Assembly: GCA_963971575.1 (NCBI GenBank)
Contig: OZ020611.1
Location: 210,035,324-210,099,323, forward strand
Direction: 5' to 3'
DNA length: 64,000 nucleotides
Source: Liopterus haemorrhoidalis
Taxonomy: Eukaryota; Arthropoda; Insecta; Coleoptera; Dytiscidae
The position numbers were made by a program, and so were the translations under genes. The notes below the pieces were generated by a model that saw only the letters and a program-made list of their open reading frames with translations, was not told the DNA's origin and made no database searches. Each line of letters starts with the position of its first letter. Positions within the stretch are counted from its first letter, which is position 1. Below, piece by piece: positions 23,263 through 36,036 of this stretch.

Positions 23263-24362
23263 TAATCACATTTTTGTAAACATGGGTTATGCTATTTATT
23301 GTATCTTAATAAAGCTTCATTAATAATTTAAAAAAATCAATATTAGCGAGAAGCTAAGTGAACTATTTATGCTCAGCTTTCATAGGAAAAAGGTGCAACT
23401 ATTGACAATATGCCAAACGAATATGAACGGCAACCAAGAAGTGAAAAAAAAAAACTATATTACATTACTTTCTCTTTTCCTGTGGATTTTCCCCGTTCCC
23501 CACTTAATTCATAAGCCAGGGGGGTGCAAGTAGACCTCCTTGTACCTTTGTCGAGGCCCCATGTTTATGAAACTTTACTAAGTGTTTCAATTAAGAACCT
23601 TCTAGATATCCCAAACCTTATCCGGTATGTTACTACATACTGAACTTTGTAATATATTAAATGCTATCCTAATTAATTATTCACTATTTATATAGTCAAA
23701 ATAAACAAATATCTTTATTTAAAATGAATAAAACCAATATTCGTACGTCCGGGATTATGAAAATAAAACATTTATTTATAACTATTTGCTGCCGATTGTA
23801 AACAATTCGTTCTTACTAAACAAGGAATGGTTAAAAATAGGCGGATAATAATTGCAATTACAACACGTGCGTTTCGTCGTATTGCTGAGGAATTTTCTAT
23901 AAATTTATGATGTTTTCTTCTTGGAAAAATATAGGTAATAACTGAAAATATATGATTGTTTATGATAGTGAATTATAAATGTTTTCTAGTGAATCTCTAT
24001 GAGAAATAGGTTTAAACAATTTTTGAATTACATTACGATGAAAAATTACGAAGACATAATATTGCGTTGTAAGACAAATTTTGTTGTGATTTTGTCTGTA
24101 AAATAAAATATCTAAGTATTAGTCGAATCTATCTTTCTTGCTTACTTATTTAAGCCTTTTTCTTATTTTCTGGTATCAGGCTGATAGAATTTGGATATTA
24201 TTCTTGTGATATTCTCATGAACGACCGTAGATTTTTTTTTTTTTTATTGAGGAGTAAAATATTTTGGTATATTTTATGTACGCGTAACGCCTTTCATTAA
24301 TAGTTTAAGAAAATATAAGAAAATAGGCTAAGAAAATATTGCAGCTAATCTTATTTTAATAT
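23263..24362. other. Spacer, no feature supported
   Basis: AT-rich. AGTGTTTCAATTAAGAACC near 23580 could be a decayed hAT end, but no partner was confirmed. Confidence 0.35.
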
Positions 24363-24444
24363 TATATCACAACTTGTCTCGCGGAACCCCAAAATTATTT
24401 CGTGGAACCCCAGGGTTCCATGGAACCCACTTTGGGAAACACTG
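24363..24444. mobile_element. Right end of a hAT-like element
   Basis: Repeated GTGGAACCCC/TGGAACCC blocks end in TTTGGGAAACACTG, the reverse of a CAGTGTTTCCC-type hAT terminus. The left end was not located. A related terminus (CAGTGATTCTTAGCC with GTTCCGTGAA) lies at 43227. Confidence 0.5.
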
Positions 24445-24448
24445 GTGT

Positions 24449-25650
24449 AGGGGATCACACCTCTGCTGCTGTGATTTTTGGCGAAGAAAAGTATTCATAT
24501 CGTCTTCCAGATAATACCAACATATATACAGCATAATATATATAGTATATTAAAAGCTACGGCCTTCATAAAACAGTCAAATAACACAAGATTTGTCATC
24601 TACACGGACTCACTGAGTGTTATCCAAGGCATCCAACAAATATACACGAAAATGCCATACATTCAAACAATCCAAGGTAACATCAGTAAAACAATAAGCA
24701 ACGGTAAAAATATCACCATAGTATGGATACCATCCCATGTAGGCATTCCTGGGAACGAAGAAGCCGACCAAACAGCCAGAGACGCCACCAGAAATAACTA
24801 CCCAGAATCTACTACTGATTGTCAATTTATTAATGATTTCAAAACCCTGTGTAAAAAAAGATTAAGAGGAAATTGGAACAACTACTGGACTACCCTTACC
24901 AACAACCTGCTGAGATCCATAAAACCTACCACTGGCCATTGAAACAACAGGTACAACAGAAGAGAACAAGTTATTTTAACTAGGCTAAGGAAAGGAAACA
25001 CGGCACCACCAACATATCTTTGACCACTCAGTACCACCAACGTGCGATGTCAGCAAAGCTAAAATTACTGTCGAACATTTACTACTCCACTGGAAAAAAT
25101 ATAACACACACAGAATACACAAGCATTGACACTTCCAATACTACTCTCAAATACCAGTGACAAGATAGAAAACATAATATAATTCCTAAAAGACACAAAT
25201 TTAATAAACCACATATAAACTTAAACTAGGCTGACCATTTTCTTAAGAAGGCAATGCGGGACGGAGAAAAGAAAAAAAGATCCTCACCTCCCAAATCTAA
25301 GTGAAGAGCAAAACAAAAAAAGGTCCACATCTCCCAAAATCCAAGTGACGAGCAAAAAAAAAGGTCCTCATCTCCCAAAATCCATGTTAAAATGCGGGAC
25401 GAATGGTCACCCTAACTTAAACATCAACCAATGCATATGAAAAAAAGAATTTAAAATTTCTACAAGATGTAAACTTAATTGACAATATATAACATTTCAC
25501 ATAATTTCTAATAGCCTTAATTAATTATATTAAATATTTATGAATATTATAATTATTATGTAATTATATTAATTATGTAAAACAGATATGCCTTGGTGCT
25601 AATAACCAAGCAGTTGAATCACCCCTAAATAAATATATTTAAAAAAAATA
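24449..25650 (+). pseudogene. I-clade LINE tail with RNase H domain
   Basis: A first piece reads DHTSAAVIFGEEKYSY up to a stop near 24536. After a frame change it continues in an open frame at 24478-24942 with RFVIYTDSLSVIQGI (RNase H catalytic Asp) and VWIPSHVGIPGNEEAD (RNase H signature). Further decayed coding follows to about 25200. The 3' end ATGCCTTGGTGCTAATAACC and the short A-tail at 25641-25650 match the style of I/Nimb-type LINEs. The reverse transcriptase and ORF1 are missing. A MITE is inserted at 25227-25414. Confidence 0.8.
25227..25414. mobile_element. hAT-like MITE of the TAGGGTGACCA group, 188 bp
   Basis: The ends are TAGGCTGACCATTTTC and GAATGGTCACCCTA, with an exact 8-bp duplication ACTTAAAC at 25219-25226 and 25415-25422. 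The interior has three copies of a CTCCCAAAATCCAAGTGA-like unit. It shares termini with the element at 57773-58877. Confidence 0.88.
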
Positions 25651-25676
25651 TTTCATAAATATAGAACACTATTTAA

Positions 25677-26120
25677 CCCTTTCGCTGCTCCAACCGTATA
25701 TACTCGTAAATAAAAGTGTGGCCAGATACGCTCCGAGCGAGTTAACTCGCGCCGTGTTTTAAATTGTTCCCTGTTCAACACGACTATTCTCGCTGGGTAC
25801 CCCAACCAGTTCAAGTACCTGCGAGCACGTTGCGTTGGTATACGTTGCTGTGCCGTTCAATTCAGTTAGATAGGGTCTTACATTCGGTATATCTACTTAT
25901 TTATATCGATTAAATAAAATCTTTTTGATTGTATTTGTATTCATTCACTCACATTACATTTTTTCCTAACATTAGTCATATACCATCATTTATTCTTACA
26001 TGTGATGAAAATTTACACAAAAAGTTCACGCCAACTGATCTACACGAATAAACTCGCAATCACCGAAATATGTGCGCACAGCGAGCACGAAATCTCAAAG
26101 CGTATGGCGCAGTGAAAGGG
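25677..26120. mobile_element. piggyBac-like MITE, 444 bp
   Basis: Bounded by TTAA at 25673-25676 and 26121-26124. The ends CCCTTTCGCTGC and GCGCAGTGAAAGGG are inverted repeats starting CCCT, as in piggyBac elements. No transposase frame. The interior repeats CTCGC-rich motifs. Confidence 0.85.
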
Positions 26121-26124
26121 TTAA

Positions 26125-26674
26125 AGAGAAATTAAAGGTGTCTGCGATCATTGGCAAATGGCATTAATGACCTTTTGCCTCCTGTGCACACTTACTAAAT
26201 ACTAAAGCCAAGTTGACGTAATAATAATTGAATTAATAGTGTTTATAGGTCCGGTTCAGACCCGATTTGACTGCACACGTTGCTTATGTTGTTAACTTTC
26301 ATCATTTGTCAGTATTTGGACCCCTTTGTAAATTCATTCATCATAAGCGCGCCAGCCCGAAGTGAGCCAAGGCCTCCAGGTTTCCTCCAAGGTTTCCAGG
26401 TTTCATGACTATGTTTTCAATCTATGTACAATCAGGAATAATATGGTCAGTATTACGTCCATTTTTTTAGCGTACACAGAAAGGCCACGAACATAAAGAA
26501 AGCTGGTAAATCAGCGCTGACAATCGATACAGAAAACAAGCGTACTGGGTTACTGGTTGAGCACACGCTAAACGCTGATATTGCATGTGACACTGACAGG
26601 TGTCATAACCTATATATTGAAGTTTTTATTTATTTTTTTCTATTTATTTACAAAATTTACCTAAAAGATGTTGC
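26125..26674. other. Spacer, no feature found
   Basis: Nothing recognised apart from a short direct repeat, CCAGGTTTCCTCCAAGGTTT and CCAGGTTTCATG, near 26380-26410. Confidence 0.35.
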
Positions 26675-26805
26675 AGGTTACAGGGAGATAAGAGAAGAAC
26701 TGGGTATCTTCAGTATTAAAAATACCTGGTAGTTTAAATGGAAGAATAGAATGGACAATAAGAGGCTGTCAAAAATCATGTACAAAGTCAAGATGGATGG
26801 ACAAA
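26675..26805 (+). pseudogene. Tail of a non-LTR reverse transcriptase
   Basis: Translated pieces GYREIREELGIFSIKNTW and NRMDNKRLSKIMYKVKMDG follow the pattern of the region after the RT domain in insect LINEs (R-x-x-IR-x-EL, then RM-x-x-x-RLPK). A stop lies between them. Short and decayed. Confidence 0.5.
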
Positions 26806-27218
26806 TTTGGAGATGTACCAGGAAACAATGCCCTAATTATATAACTATGTTCCTGATGATGGCGATATTAAGAGTTTTTGCATTGTCCAAATATATAATA
26901 TTACGGCATTTGTAATTTTCAAGAGACCACGGGTCATGTAAACTAATGAAATTTTCAGTCAAATATTTAAAAGTAGCATTTTTAACAGATCTCGATAGAA
27001 TGTAAATATTATTATAACAATGAAACCTGATGTTTACAGACAAAATAAATTTGCGAATATCAACAAAAAATCTTCTTTAAATTTTTCGCATGTTTATATT
27101 GTCTATAAACACTGGCTTAAAATTAAGTTATAATAAACAAATTAAGGTGATGATATTTTACTGAGAATTTTCCGAAATATCTAGTGTAAATCTTAAAGTA
27201 TGAAATAACAATTAAAAT
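26806..27218. other. Spacer, no feature found
   Basis: AT-rich. A 68-codon minus-strand frame at 26837-27043 has no motif. Confidence 0.3.
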
Positions 27219-27256
27219 CAGTGGCGTGCAGTATTGAAAGTGTCTAGTTACAAGTA

Positions 27257-27589
27257 CAGTGGTATCTCGGTTTTATCAATAATCCGTCCGAAAACAATCG
27301 TTGAAACCCGAAACCGACGAAAACCGAGGCAATTATTTTCATATGAATCGCAATCAATAAAAAAAGCACAAAAACACTAACACTGGAAAGCAATGGAATT
27401 GTTTGGCTAGACGGGAGGGCTAGATGCTCACACGACAAGAAACAACGCAACACTGCTTAGCGCGTGAGTTGCGGTATGCCAACGAAATCCGAGGCAACCG
27501 ACGAAAACCAAGACAAAAAATTTCGCGAAAAAATCGACGAAAACTGAAACCGACGATAACCGAAGTCTACAAAAACCGAGGTACCACTG
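27257..27589. mobile_element. pogo/Tigger-type MITE, 333 bp
   Basis: TA at 27255-27256 and 27590-27591. The ends are CAGTGGTATCTCGGTTTT and AAAACCGAGGTACCACTG. The interior is dense in CGACGAAAACCGAGG-like repeats. The 61-codon frame at 27424-27609 is a by-product. Confidence 0.88.
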
Positions 27590-28064
27590 TATCTAGATAC
27601 AGTAACTAGATAAACTTTTTCAAGTATCTAGGTACAAATTCGATACTTTTTGAAATATGTATCTGTATCTGTATATAGATATTTAAATTTAATTATCTTG
27701 TATCTGTATTTCGGATACTTTGATCGTTACTTTATTTTATACCGATACCGAGCTGATATAACCCAGCAAACATTTTCATACGGGCCAGTACTGTTAAAGC
27801 ACATACTCCCCGGCATTGAAAGTAATGGGCCAGTATCCCGGTGTCCCCGTGGCCGTTAGCTGGCCCATTGATGTATCAATTGCCGGCCCAGCAGCGGTAA
27901 AGTGCAAAATAATCGCATTAGTCGCAAGATTTATTTCTGACGGACCAGTGCTTATATTATACCCACTTTAGTATTTCAAATGTAACATATGTATATTTAC
28001 CTTATACTTACCCAGTATTAAAATAAATTAATGGTTAGGTGCAAAATAAATACTCATTTGGCCA

Positions 28065-28218
28065 TTTCACCATCGTTGAATAAATTTATTTAACTAATAA
28101 AGTTGACAATATCGCATCGGTTTTAAACTATTAATGAAGAAATTAACGTTGCTGTCAATAGAATAATGCGATATTGTCAACTTTATTCGTTGAATAAATT
28201 TATTCAACGATGGTGAAA
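28065..28218. mobile_element. Palindromic MITE, 154 bp
   Basis: TTTCACCATCGTTGAATAAA at the left pairs with TTTATTCAACGATGGTGAAA at the right. AAAGTTGACAATATCGCAT pairs with ATGCGATATTGTCAACTTT. The loop is about 60 bp. Confidence 0.85.
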
Positions 28219-28344
28219 CAAAAGTAAAATGTAACATATTATCAAAAATATTCTTTGTTCTCATTTTGTAAGTAATACCGGAAAACGTATAGATTAAAAA
28301 AAGAAAACAAATTAAAAAAATATATATATATAAAAAAATTTAAA

Positions 28345-29555
28345 TTGAAGTGAAGTGTGAATTTTCACACATTTCAGGGTTTTGCAGGACTTTAATAGGT
28401 GTAAGAAGTCAACATAATACTGGATGTCTAGGTATATTTATCACATCAAAATAACAGTTTTTTTGATAGAGCTTCCATTTAATTTTTTTAAACAAAATTT
28501 AAATAATTTGCCAAATATTCCAGCGTTTTTTTTCTGTATTTGCTTCGTATTCAAGTCTTCATTAGATTAATAAGAAATATTTTACAGAGTAGAGTGTAGT
28601 GTGGTGTGGTGTGAGTAACTTCAGTTCGCAACTATTAAAAAAATATATTATTTTTTTAATATTTTTAATTCCAAAAAAATACACGATCTATCTTAGCTAT
28701 AAATACAAAAAATCTATAATTTAACCATGAATTAAAAAAATACTTCATTTTTTCAAAAACACAAAAACTGCCATATTTTCCAAAAACACAATCTGATCAA
28801 ATATTCCTCTCGTACGTTTCCGGCTCAGATCAATATACACTACCTATAATTTTGTCAGATTTTTAGTTTAACCTTTTTTGGTAAAAGGGTGCGGGACAAG
28901 AACTTTTGTACATTTTTGGCTAAATTCGTGTTAAAAGAAACGAATTTCAAAAAACTATCTATGGATCCGTCTATGTCTTAAGAGCTTTCTTTTGATACTA
29001 CACAATAAATTAAAAAAAAAAAAAACTAAGGACACAAAAAATCGACCTTTTTCGAAAAATTTATCTGATCAAAAATTCCTGTTGAACTATTTCGGTTCCC
29101 ATCAATGTTCATTACGGACATTTTTTTAGATTTTTTCATCAATCCCTGTCGGAGATAGGGTGGGGGACAAGAGTTTTTTGACAAAGTTTTGCCAAAAATC
29201 CAATAAAAAATGATTTTTTAAAAATAAAAATTTGCTTGTTGATCCACGTATTAAGAGGTTTCATTTGGTATGACACTCAAAATTTTAAAAAAATATATTT
29301 TTTTTTATTCAATACATATTTGTTTATATTTATCCCGCGCTGTATTTTTTTGAACTCGCTATAGTTTTCCTATATGTGGGTCAAAAAATTGTACAAGTAT
29401 GCCAAATTTCAACATTTTATGTTCAGCCGTTTGGCTACAATTTCTACCGTACAGACAGACAGATAGACAGACAGACAGACAGACAGATACATGAGTGACG
29501 TTATAAGAGATTTTTAGTGGTCATACCTACAAAACCCTAAAAATGAAAAAAATGA
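28345..29555 (+). repeat. Family B repeat, full-length copy
   Basis: Starts GAAGTGTGAATTTTCACACA followed by TTTCAGGGTTTTGCAGG. Ends CATACCTACAAAACCCTAAAA. The two ends form a terminal inverted repeat of about 20 bp. A (CAGA)n microsatellite lies 60-100 bp from the right end (29453-29486). No coding frame. Class unknown. Confidence 0.75.
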
Positions 29556-29709
29556 TTTTTTTTTTCTTATTTTCACAAAAATATAGTAAATAAATAAAGA
29601 AAATAAATAAATGAAATAAAGTGTATAAATCAAGAACTAATAATATAACTTTTTGTTACGTATTTTTATTTCCTGCATACCTTACGTGCAACCCCATCGC
29701 ACGCCACTG

Positions 29710-30104
29710 ATGAACCCCATATTATTAATAGTTAGCAATTGCGAAATATTCTGATAAAAAGGGTTATTACTCTCATTACTAAATGTGTTACTGACTAACA
29801 TTTTTTTAAAACCAGTACCCGTTCATCAATTTCTGATTAATCTGGAGCAGTGACGAATTTCCCATTGCAATATACAAACAAATCACTCCTCCTGTAACTC
29901 CCACCCGTTTAGTTGTTGGCCTCAAGTGGTTCATGTGTTCACGGTATTCTCGTACAGACGCCGTGCATCTCGCGATATTAAAACATTCACCAACACCGAC
30001 ACGATTCATTTGTTGCCAGTGAAAGTGTTAATGATGATAATGATTTAAGTGGTTAAGAAGATACTCTATAATTATTGTGATTTGTATCAGTGACAGTTTT
30101 AAAT
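29710..30104 (+). promoter_or_regulatory. TG2 5' flank and probable 5' UTR
   Basis: About 395 bp between the last recognisable repeat boundary and the TG2 start codon. The stretch 29890-30010 is richer in GC and CpG than its surroundings (for example CGCCGTGCATCTCGCG) and looks like host sequence. I cannot place a TATA box or initiator with confidence. Confidence 0.35.
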
Positions 30105-30201
30105 ATGGGTCGTTTTAGTTGTTGTCCAGGATTTAGGGCCAGGTTTAAGCCAAATAGGGAGACTCCTATGAGGATGTCTTCTTTACCTAGACCCTCTGAA
30201 G
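30105..30201 (+). CDS. TG2 exon 1 with lipid-anchor N-terminus
   Basis: The ATG in AAATATGG starts a 32-codon segment plus one base; the donor GTATGT begins at 30202. The carried G joins TT at 55601 to make Val, giving ...PSEG-VLDATDS. Basic residues follow the two cysteines, fitting membrane association. This exon is too short to be found by frame length alone; the phase match and the annulin-like N-terminus support it. Confidence 0.8.
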
Positions 30202-33200
30202 GTATGTTATTTAAAATTTTGCCCAAATTTTAATAAGTTATTAATTGAAACTGAAAGGCACAGGTGTCTATATTTTATAAAATAAATGGAACATCTACAT
30301 TTATGGTATGTTTGACATGGTCTTTTGGAGGTTCACTATTGAGTGACAACTCTACACGAGTTATTAGTAGTTATCTAATTTACTGGTTAACCTCTTTGGT
30401 TAGTTGTAAATATTACCAATAAAGAAAAAAAAAAAAAAAAAAACATGGTCTTTACTCAGAAAAAATATTTGAGGGCCTCAGAAGCCAAGGGTGTTAGTTA
30501 AATAGCACAGCAATTAATTCATGGTAAATATTATCATAAGATCTGAATGTCTGCGTCAGAGCCGTAACTTTTAAACTTTTGTTCCCCGCCGTATCTCTCA
30601 AAGGGGTTGATCTAAAAATCTGAAAAAAATCTCCATAATGAACATTTATGGGAACCGGAATAGCTCAATCGGAATTTTTAATCAGATTATTTCAACCGGA
30701 ATTTTTGATGAGATTAGTTTTTCGTAAAATGTCGATTGTTTTGTGACTAAAGATACTTTAGATAAAAAAAAAATTGATGCGAAGTGTGAATTTTCACACA
30801 TTTCAGGGTCCTGTAGGTATTTAATAATTGTAAGAAAGAAGCCAACATAATACTGTATGTCCAGGAATATTGATCTATAATCACATCACTTTTATTCGTT
30901 ATTTGAGAACTAAGAGCTTCCATTTAATTTTTTTAAACAAAATTTAAATAATCTGCCAAAAATCCCAGCGTTTTTTTCTACATTTGCTCCGTATTAATGT
31001 CTTCATTAAATATATTGATGAATAGTTTAATTTTTTTCAATTTCCGTAACGTATTTCTCAATATTAACAGTGTGTTATTTGATTTATACGTATTTCATTA
31101 TTATAAATGCTATATTCCTCTTTGATACCTTAAAACCAAACTCTAGTCATTCATTCAATAGATTGAAACCGGTTCGCAACTGTTAAAAATATATATATAT
31201 TTTTTTTTTATAAAAAAGCTATAAATACTTAGCTATAAATACAAAAAATTCATAACATCAATTAACCATAATTTAGCCATGAATTAAAAAAATAATTAAT
31301 TTTGTCAAAAACGTAAAAAACTGCAATATTTTCCAAAAACGCAATCTGATCAAAAATTTCTCTCGTACGTTTCCAGCTCAGATTAATGTACAATACCTAT
31401 AATTTTTCAAATTTTTAGTTTAACCCCCACAAGGACTTTTTTACTACATTTTTTGCTAAAATCGTTTTAAAAGAAACTTAAGAGCTTTCTTTTGATACCA
31501 CACAATCTGATCCATCTGATATCCAATCTGATACCACAGACAGACAGACAGTCACATAAGTGACGTTATAAGAGTTTTTGGTGGTCATACCTACAAAACC
31601 CTAAAAAGACTAAAGACTTTGTCGATAAAAAAGTAATGTTTTTAAAATTTATTGTGCGGTATCAGAAGAAAGATCTTAAGACGTAGATTGAGGAAGAAAA
31701 AGTAGTTTTTTAAAATTCGTTTTCTTTAACATGATTTTAGCTAAAAATGTGCTCAAAAAGTTCTTGTCCCGCCCACTTTTACCGAAAGGAGTTTTACTAA
31801 AGTTAAACTAAAAATCTGAAAAAATTGTAGGTTATGTATATTGATCTGAGCCGGAAACGTACAAGAGGAATTTTTGATTTGATAGCGTTTTTGAAAAATA
31901 TTGCAGTTTTTGTGTTTTTGACAAAATTAATTATTTTTTTAATTCATGGCTAATTTTTTTTAATAAATGGCTAAATTCATGGCTAGATATCCAGTATTAT
32001 GTTGGCTTCTTAAACTTATTATATACCTACGAAACCTTGAAATATATGAAAATTCACACTTCACATCAATTTTTAGAACGCTGAACATAGAAAGTTGAAA
32101 TTTGGCATACTTGTACAACTTTTTGACCCACACATAAGAAAACTATAGAGAGTTCAAAAAAATACAGTGCGGGATAAATATAAACAAATATGTATTAAAT
32201 GGAAAAATAAATATTTTTTTAATATTTTAAGTGGGCTACATAATGGAACCTCTTAATGCGTGGATGCACAAACATTTATTTTTTAAAACTCATTTTTTAT
32301 GGGGTTTTTTGTCAGTATAATAGCAAAAAACATTTGTCCCCCACCCTATCTCCCAGAGGGGTTGAACTAAAAATCTGAAAAATATCTCAATAGTGTGCAT
32401 TGTTGGGAACCGGAATATTCAACAGGAAATTTTGATCAAATTGGTTTTTCGCTAAATATTGATTTTTTTGTGTCGTTGAAAAAAAATATTTTTTTAAAAT
32501 TTAGAATCAAAAGAAAGCTCTTAGGACGTAGATAAAGTAAAGGGAAGTGATTTTTTATTTATTTTAATACGATTTTTCCCAAAAAATACTAAAAAATCAA
32601 TGTCTTACACCCTTTAACTCTAAGGGGTTCAATAAAAAATCTGAAAAAATTCTAAGCAATTTTGTTTTTGGAAAATATTACAGTTTTTGTTATTGATTTT
32701 TTATTGTGGGTATATTAGTTGGAAGCTCTTTATTTGCAGATTAAGGAACCGTAATTGATTTTTGAAATACATTTCATTTTGACTGAATTTTGCAAGGTAT
32801 TAAGATTTTCGTTTAATATCTTAGCTAAAATTAAAAAAATATATTTGTATATACATGAATTTTGTTATTGGTAGAGAAGAGGTTCATAAATTTATTTTGC
32901 AAATATCGACTAGGAAAATAAATAAATAACTGGCCGGTAGCTGGGATTCCATTTCTAGTAGAGAATCTGTTAGTTTTTCATATAGTCGCAATATAAACAA
33001 TGTCTCTGTAGGCATTATGCTTTTGTGTGGCAAAAGATCGCCTGCAATGTTGCCAGGTCTGGATATGAATGATATTTTTGCAATTATACCAAAAAAAAAA
33101 AAAAAAAATGCGTTCAAATATATGTTATGGTATTATTAGAGATATTTGACCACCAAATTAGAGGAGTTCTAGTGTAATTAATACACGGTAGAAAATATCT

Positions 33201-36004
33201 AATTGCAACCTTCTTGTCGTGCCTATTGTGTTTTGTAGCGACAGACATTCATCGTTTGGCCTTCTAATAATCATCATTCACTGACTAAATCCTTACAAAA
33301 CTCTGAAATGTGTGAAAATTCACACTTCACATCAATTTTTTAACTATCCAAACAATTTAAATTTTCCAAATAATCACATAAAACTTCGAATTAAAGAACT
33401 TTTATAGATGGACGTTCGTAGAACAATTCTTTGTATCGTTTATAAGTTCTTTGTAAGTTCAACAAAAAAATAAATAAACATATTTTTTCAAATTATTATT
33501 TTTTGTTCTTATTTGAGCGTTTTACGTTGTACAATACACGCTTCTGATTAATTAAATGATTTCGTTTTATACATTTAACTAAAATGAAGACACAGATACC
33601 AATATTTTAATTCAGAATTTGATTTGACAAATCACGTTTTAAATGCTACCTCCTCAATTAACATACTTGTTAACGCATTGTACAACTAAATACCAGAGTT
33701 CATATAATATCATATTTTTACAAAATGTTATCATTAGTTATTAAAATATTATTTTTATTGATTTTATTATGCACTTTTCTCATCATTAAATTTGTTTACA
33801 CCCATTATAAACAACAATTTATACTAAATATAGCTAATTATGCTAATTTAACTATAACATTTGCATACATTTAATACATTTCTCATAATATATGTAATGC
33901 TAATGATTATTATTGGTAATTTTGTAGACGGATATGATATAATAGTACTGCAGGATTAAGGGATGACATCATGTCTAATTCGTGTGTGAATTAAATTAGT
34001 TTTTTAGGTTTTAGAAAATGATTTCATTTCTATATTATCCCATCCTTTAACCGTAACAAATTTATAATTCGTGAATTGCACAAAAGGTTTTTAACTTGTA
34101 TATTATATGGTCTGAGAATTTTTAAACTTGTAGTCTTATAAATTTGAAATAACCATTATTAAAATATATCGTGTGATAAAAAATCGTCAGAGTAGGTCGA
34201 GAAAAAATCACGTATGTCTTTGAATAAATTTGACACAGAGCTATTATGCAAATTTAAATTTTACTTTTAACAGTTAGTTTTTCTTAAAAATTAACTTATT
34301 TATTTATTGATTTACTTTTTACCGACCGTCAACATATATAAGGGAGGTATTGTGATCATACCGATTTTGACATTTCGAGATTTCGATGGATCTCCACGAA
34401 TTGAGGTCCCTACATAACGTTTTGACTATTTTTAGCATGATGTCTGTCGGTCTGTCTGTCCGTCCGTCTGTCTGTCTATCTGTCTGTCCGTCTGTCTGTC
34501 TGTCCTTCTGTCCGTCTGTGTACACGTGCAGAGAAAATTAGGCTAAAAGGATTTTTAAGAAACTGCATATTTAAGCTTTTGACATCAATGGCACGAGTTG
34601 ATCAACTTTTGGTAAAAATCGGTTGACTAGAAATGGAAGTTTACTCGTGTCGATTTTAAGATTTTTGCGAATATTTAGCAACAGAAAAATATTTAGAAAA
34701 AATTTATTAAACAAAAGTTGCTATAAATGCAATAACTAATAACTTTTATTTGAGACGTTTTTTGATAAAACGAAAAATTTCGAAAAATTTTAATAAATCC
34801 TGGTAAAAATTTTTTAAGTCTCAATTTTTTCATACTTATATGTAACGTTTCCATGGTCATGATAAATAATATCTCTATTAGAAAATATTGGGCCAAGTTA
34901 TTTCTACTCTGCTGCTAGAATGTATTTTATACAAGTACTTTATGATGGCGGTCGGTCCTGTGGTGGCCACAGCTGATTTTTATAAAATAGCAAGTGGACA
35001 TGAACACTTAAATTAAACAACCTCAAATAAATTAAATGTATAAACCTATGAACAAGATGGGATATGTAACCATTGCCTTCATCAATACAGATTTAAATTC
35101 TTCTGTTAATTGATCTAAAACAGGGCTGCCCAACCAGTCGATCGCGATCTACCGGTCGATCGCGGGGTGGTTTTAAGTAGATCTTTAGTTTCTCTTGCTT
35201 CTATGTACTTAAAGATACATTTTATAAATATAAAGTAAAAATTAAAACAAGCTTCTCACTAGCCTACTTTCAAATGTCGTATTGAAATTTTTAATAAACG
35301 TTGTATGTAAACGTTATATAATAGATTCTTATTTTTTCAATAAATTCAGGACCACCTTTTACGCATTCATTGCCATGGGAGTGACCGGCAAAGAAATTTA
35401 AATCAAAACTACTAACGATAAAACGCGCGAAAAATAACTGTCTGCACAATCGTTCACGTTTGCTTGAGTGGCATAAGTGACTGGCAAGATGATAGCCTGG
35501 CGCAATGTAATGTAAAATTTTTATAAATTTTCCGTAACGTAGACCGGTGATCGCACATCAAAAAATCAGCTGTGGCCACCACAGGACCGACCACCATCAC
35601 AAAGAACTTGTATAAAATACATTCTAGCAGCAGGGTAGAAATAACTTGGCCTAATATTTTCTAACAGAGATATTATTTATCATGACCATTGAAACGTTAC
35701 ATATAAGAATGAAAAAATAGATTTTTTCAAAAATTTATTGTTTTATCAAAAACTATCTCAAATAAAAGTTGTTAATTATTAGTTTTATAGCAACTTTTGT
35801 TAAATAATTTTTTTCGAAATATTTTTGTTATGAAATATTCGCAAAAAGATTAAAATCGACACGAGTAAACTCCCATTTCTAGTCAACCGATTTGTACCAA
35901 AAGTTGATCAACTCGTGCCATTGATGTCGAAAGCTTAAATATGAAGTTTCATAAAAATCCTTTCAGCCGAATTTGCTCTGCACGTGTACACAGACAGACG
36001 GACG

Positions 36005-36036
<32 letters not shown>

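Larger units (their letters stand above)
27219..29709. mobile_element. Possible composite hAT-bracketed block
   Basis: CAGTGGCGTGCAG at the left and CGCACGCCACTG at the right are inverted hAT-like termini 2.5 kb apart. The flanking 8-mers (ATTAAAAT and ATGAACCC) do not match well, so this could be one aged element filled by later insertions or two unrelated ends. It contains the pogo MITE, a palindromic MITE and a family B copy. Confidence 0.5.

Noticed and set aside
24363..24444. Pairing this hAT right end with AGTGTTTCAATTAAGAACC near 23580 as a complete element.
   Set aside because: The termini match poorly and no 8-bp duplication is shared.
26780..26850. Zinc-binding-like piece DGQIWRCTRKQCPNYI resembling the N-terminal finger of some insect transposases.
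   Set aside because: Only about 16 residues, overlapping the end of the LINE-tail relic, with no continuation.
32884..33117. 77-codon minus-strand frame starting with a Phe run.
   Set aside because: The start is a poly-T tract translated; the rest is within family B repeat sequence.
34319..34525. Open frame rich in TDGQTDRQ, and similar ones at 45805-45987 and 45869-46057.
   Set aside because: Translations of (CTGT)n/(CAGA)n tracts inside family A repeats.
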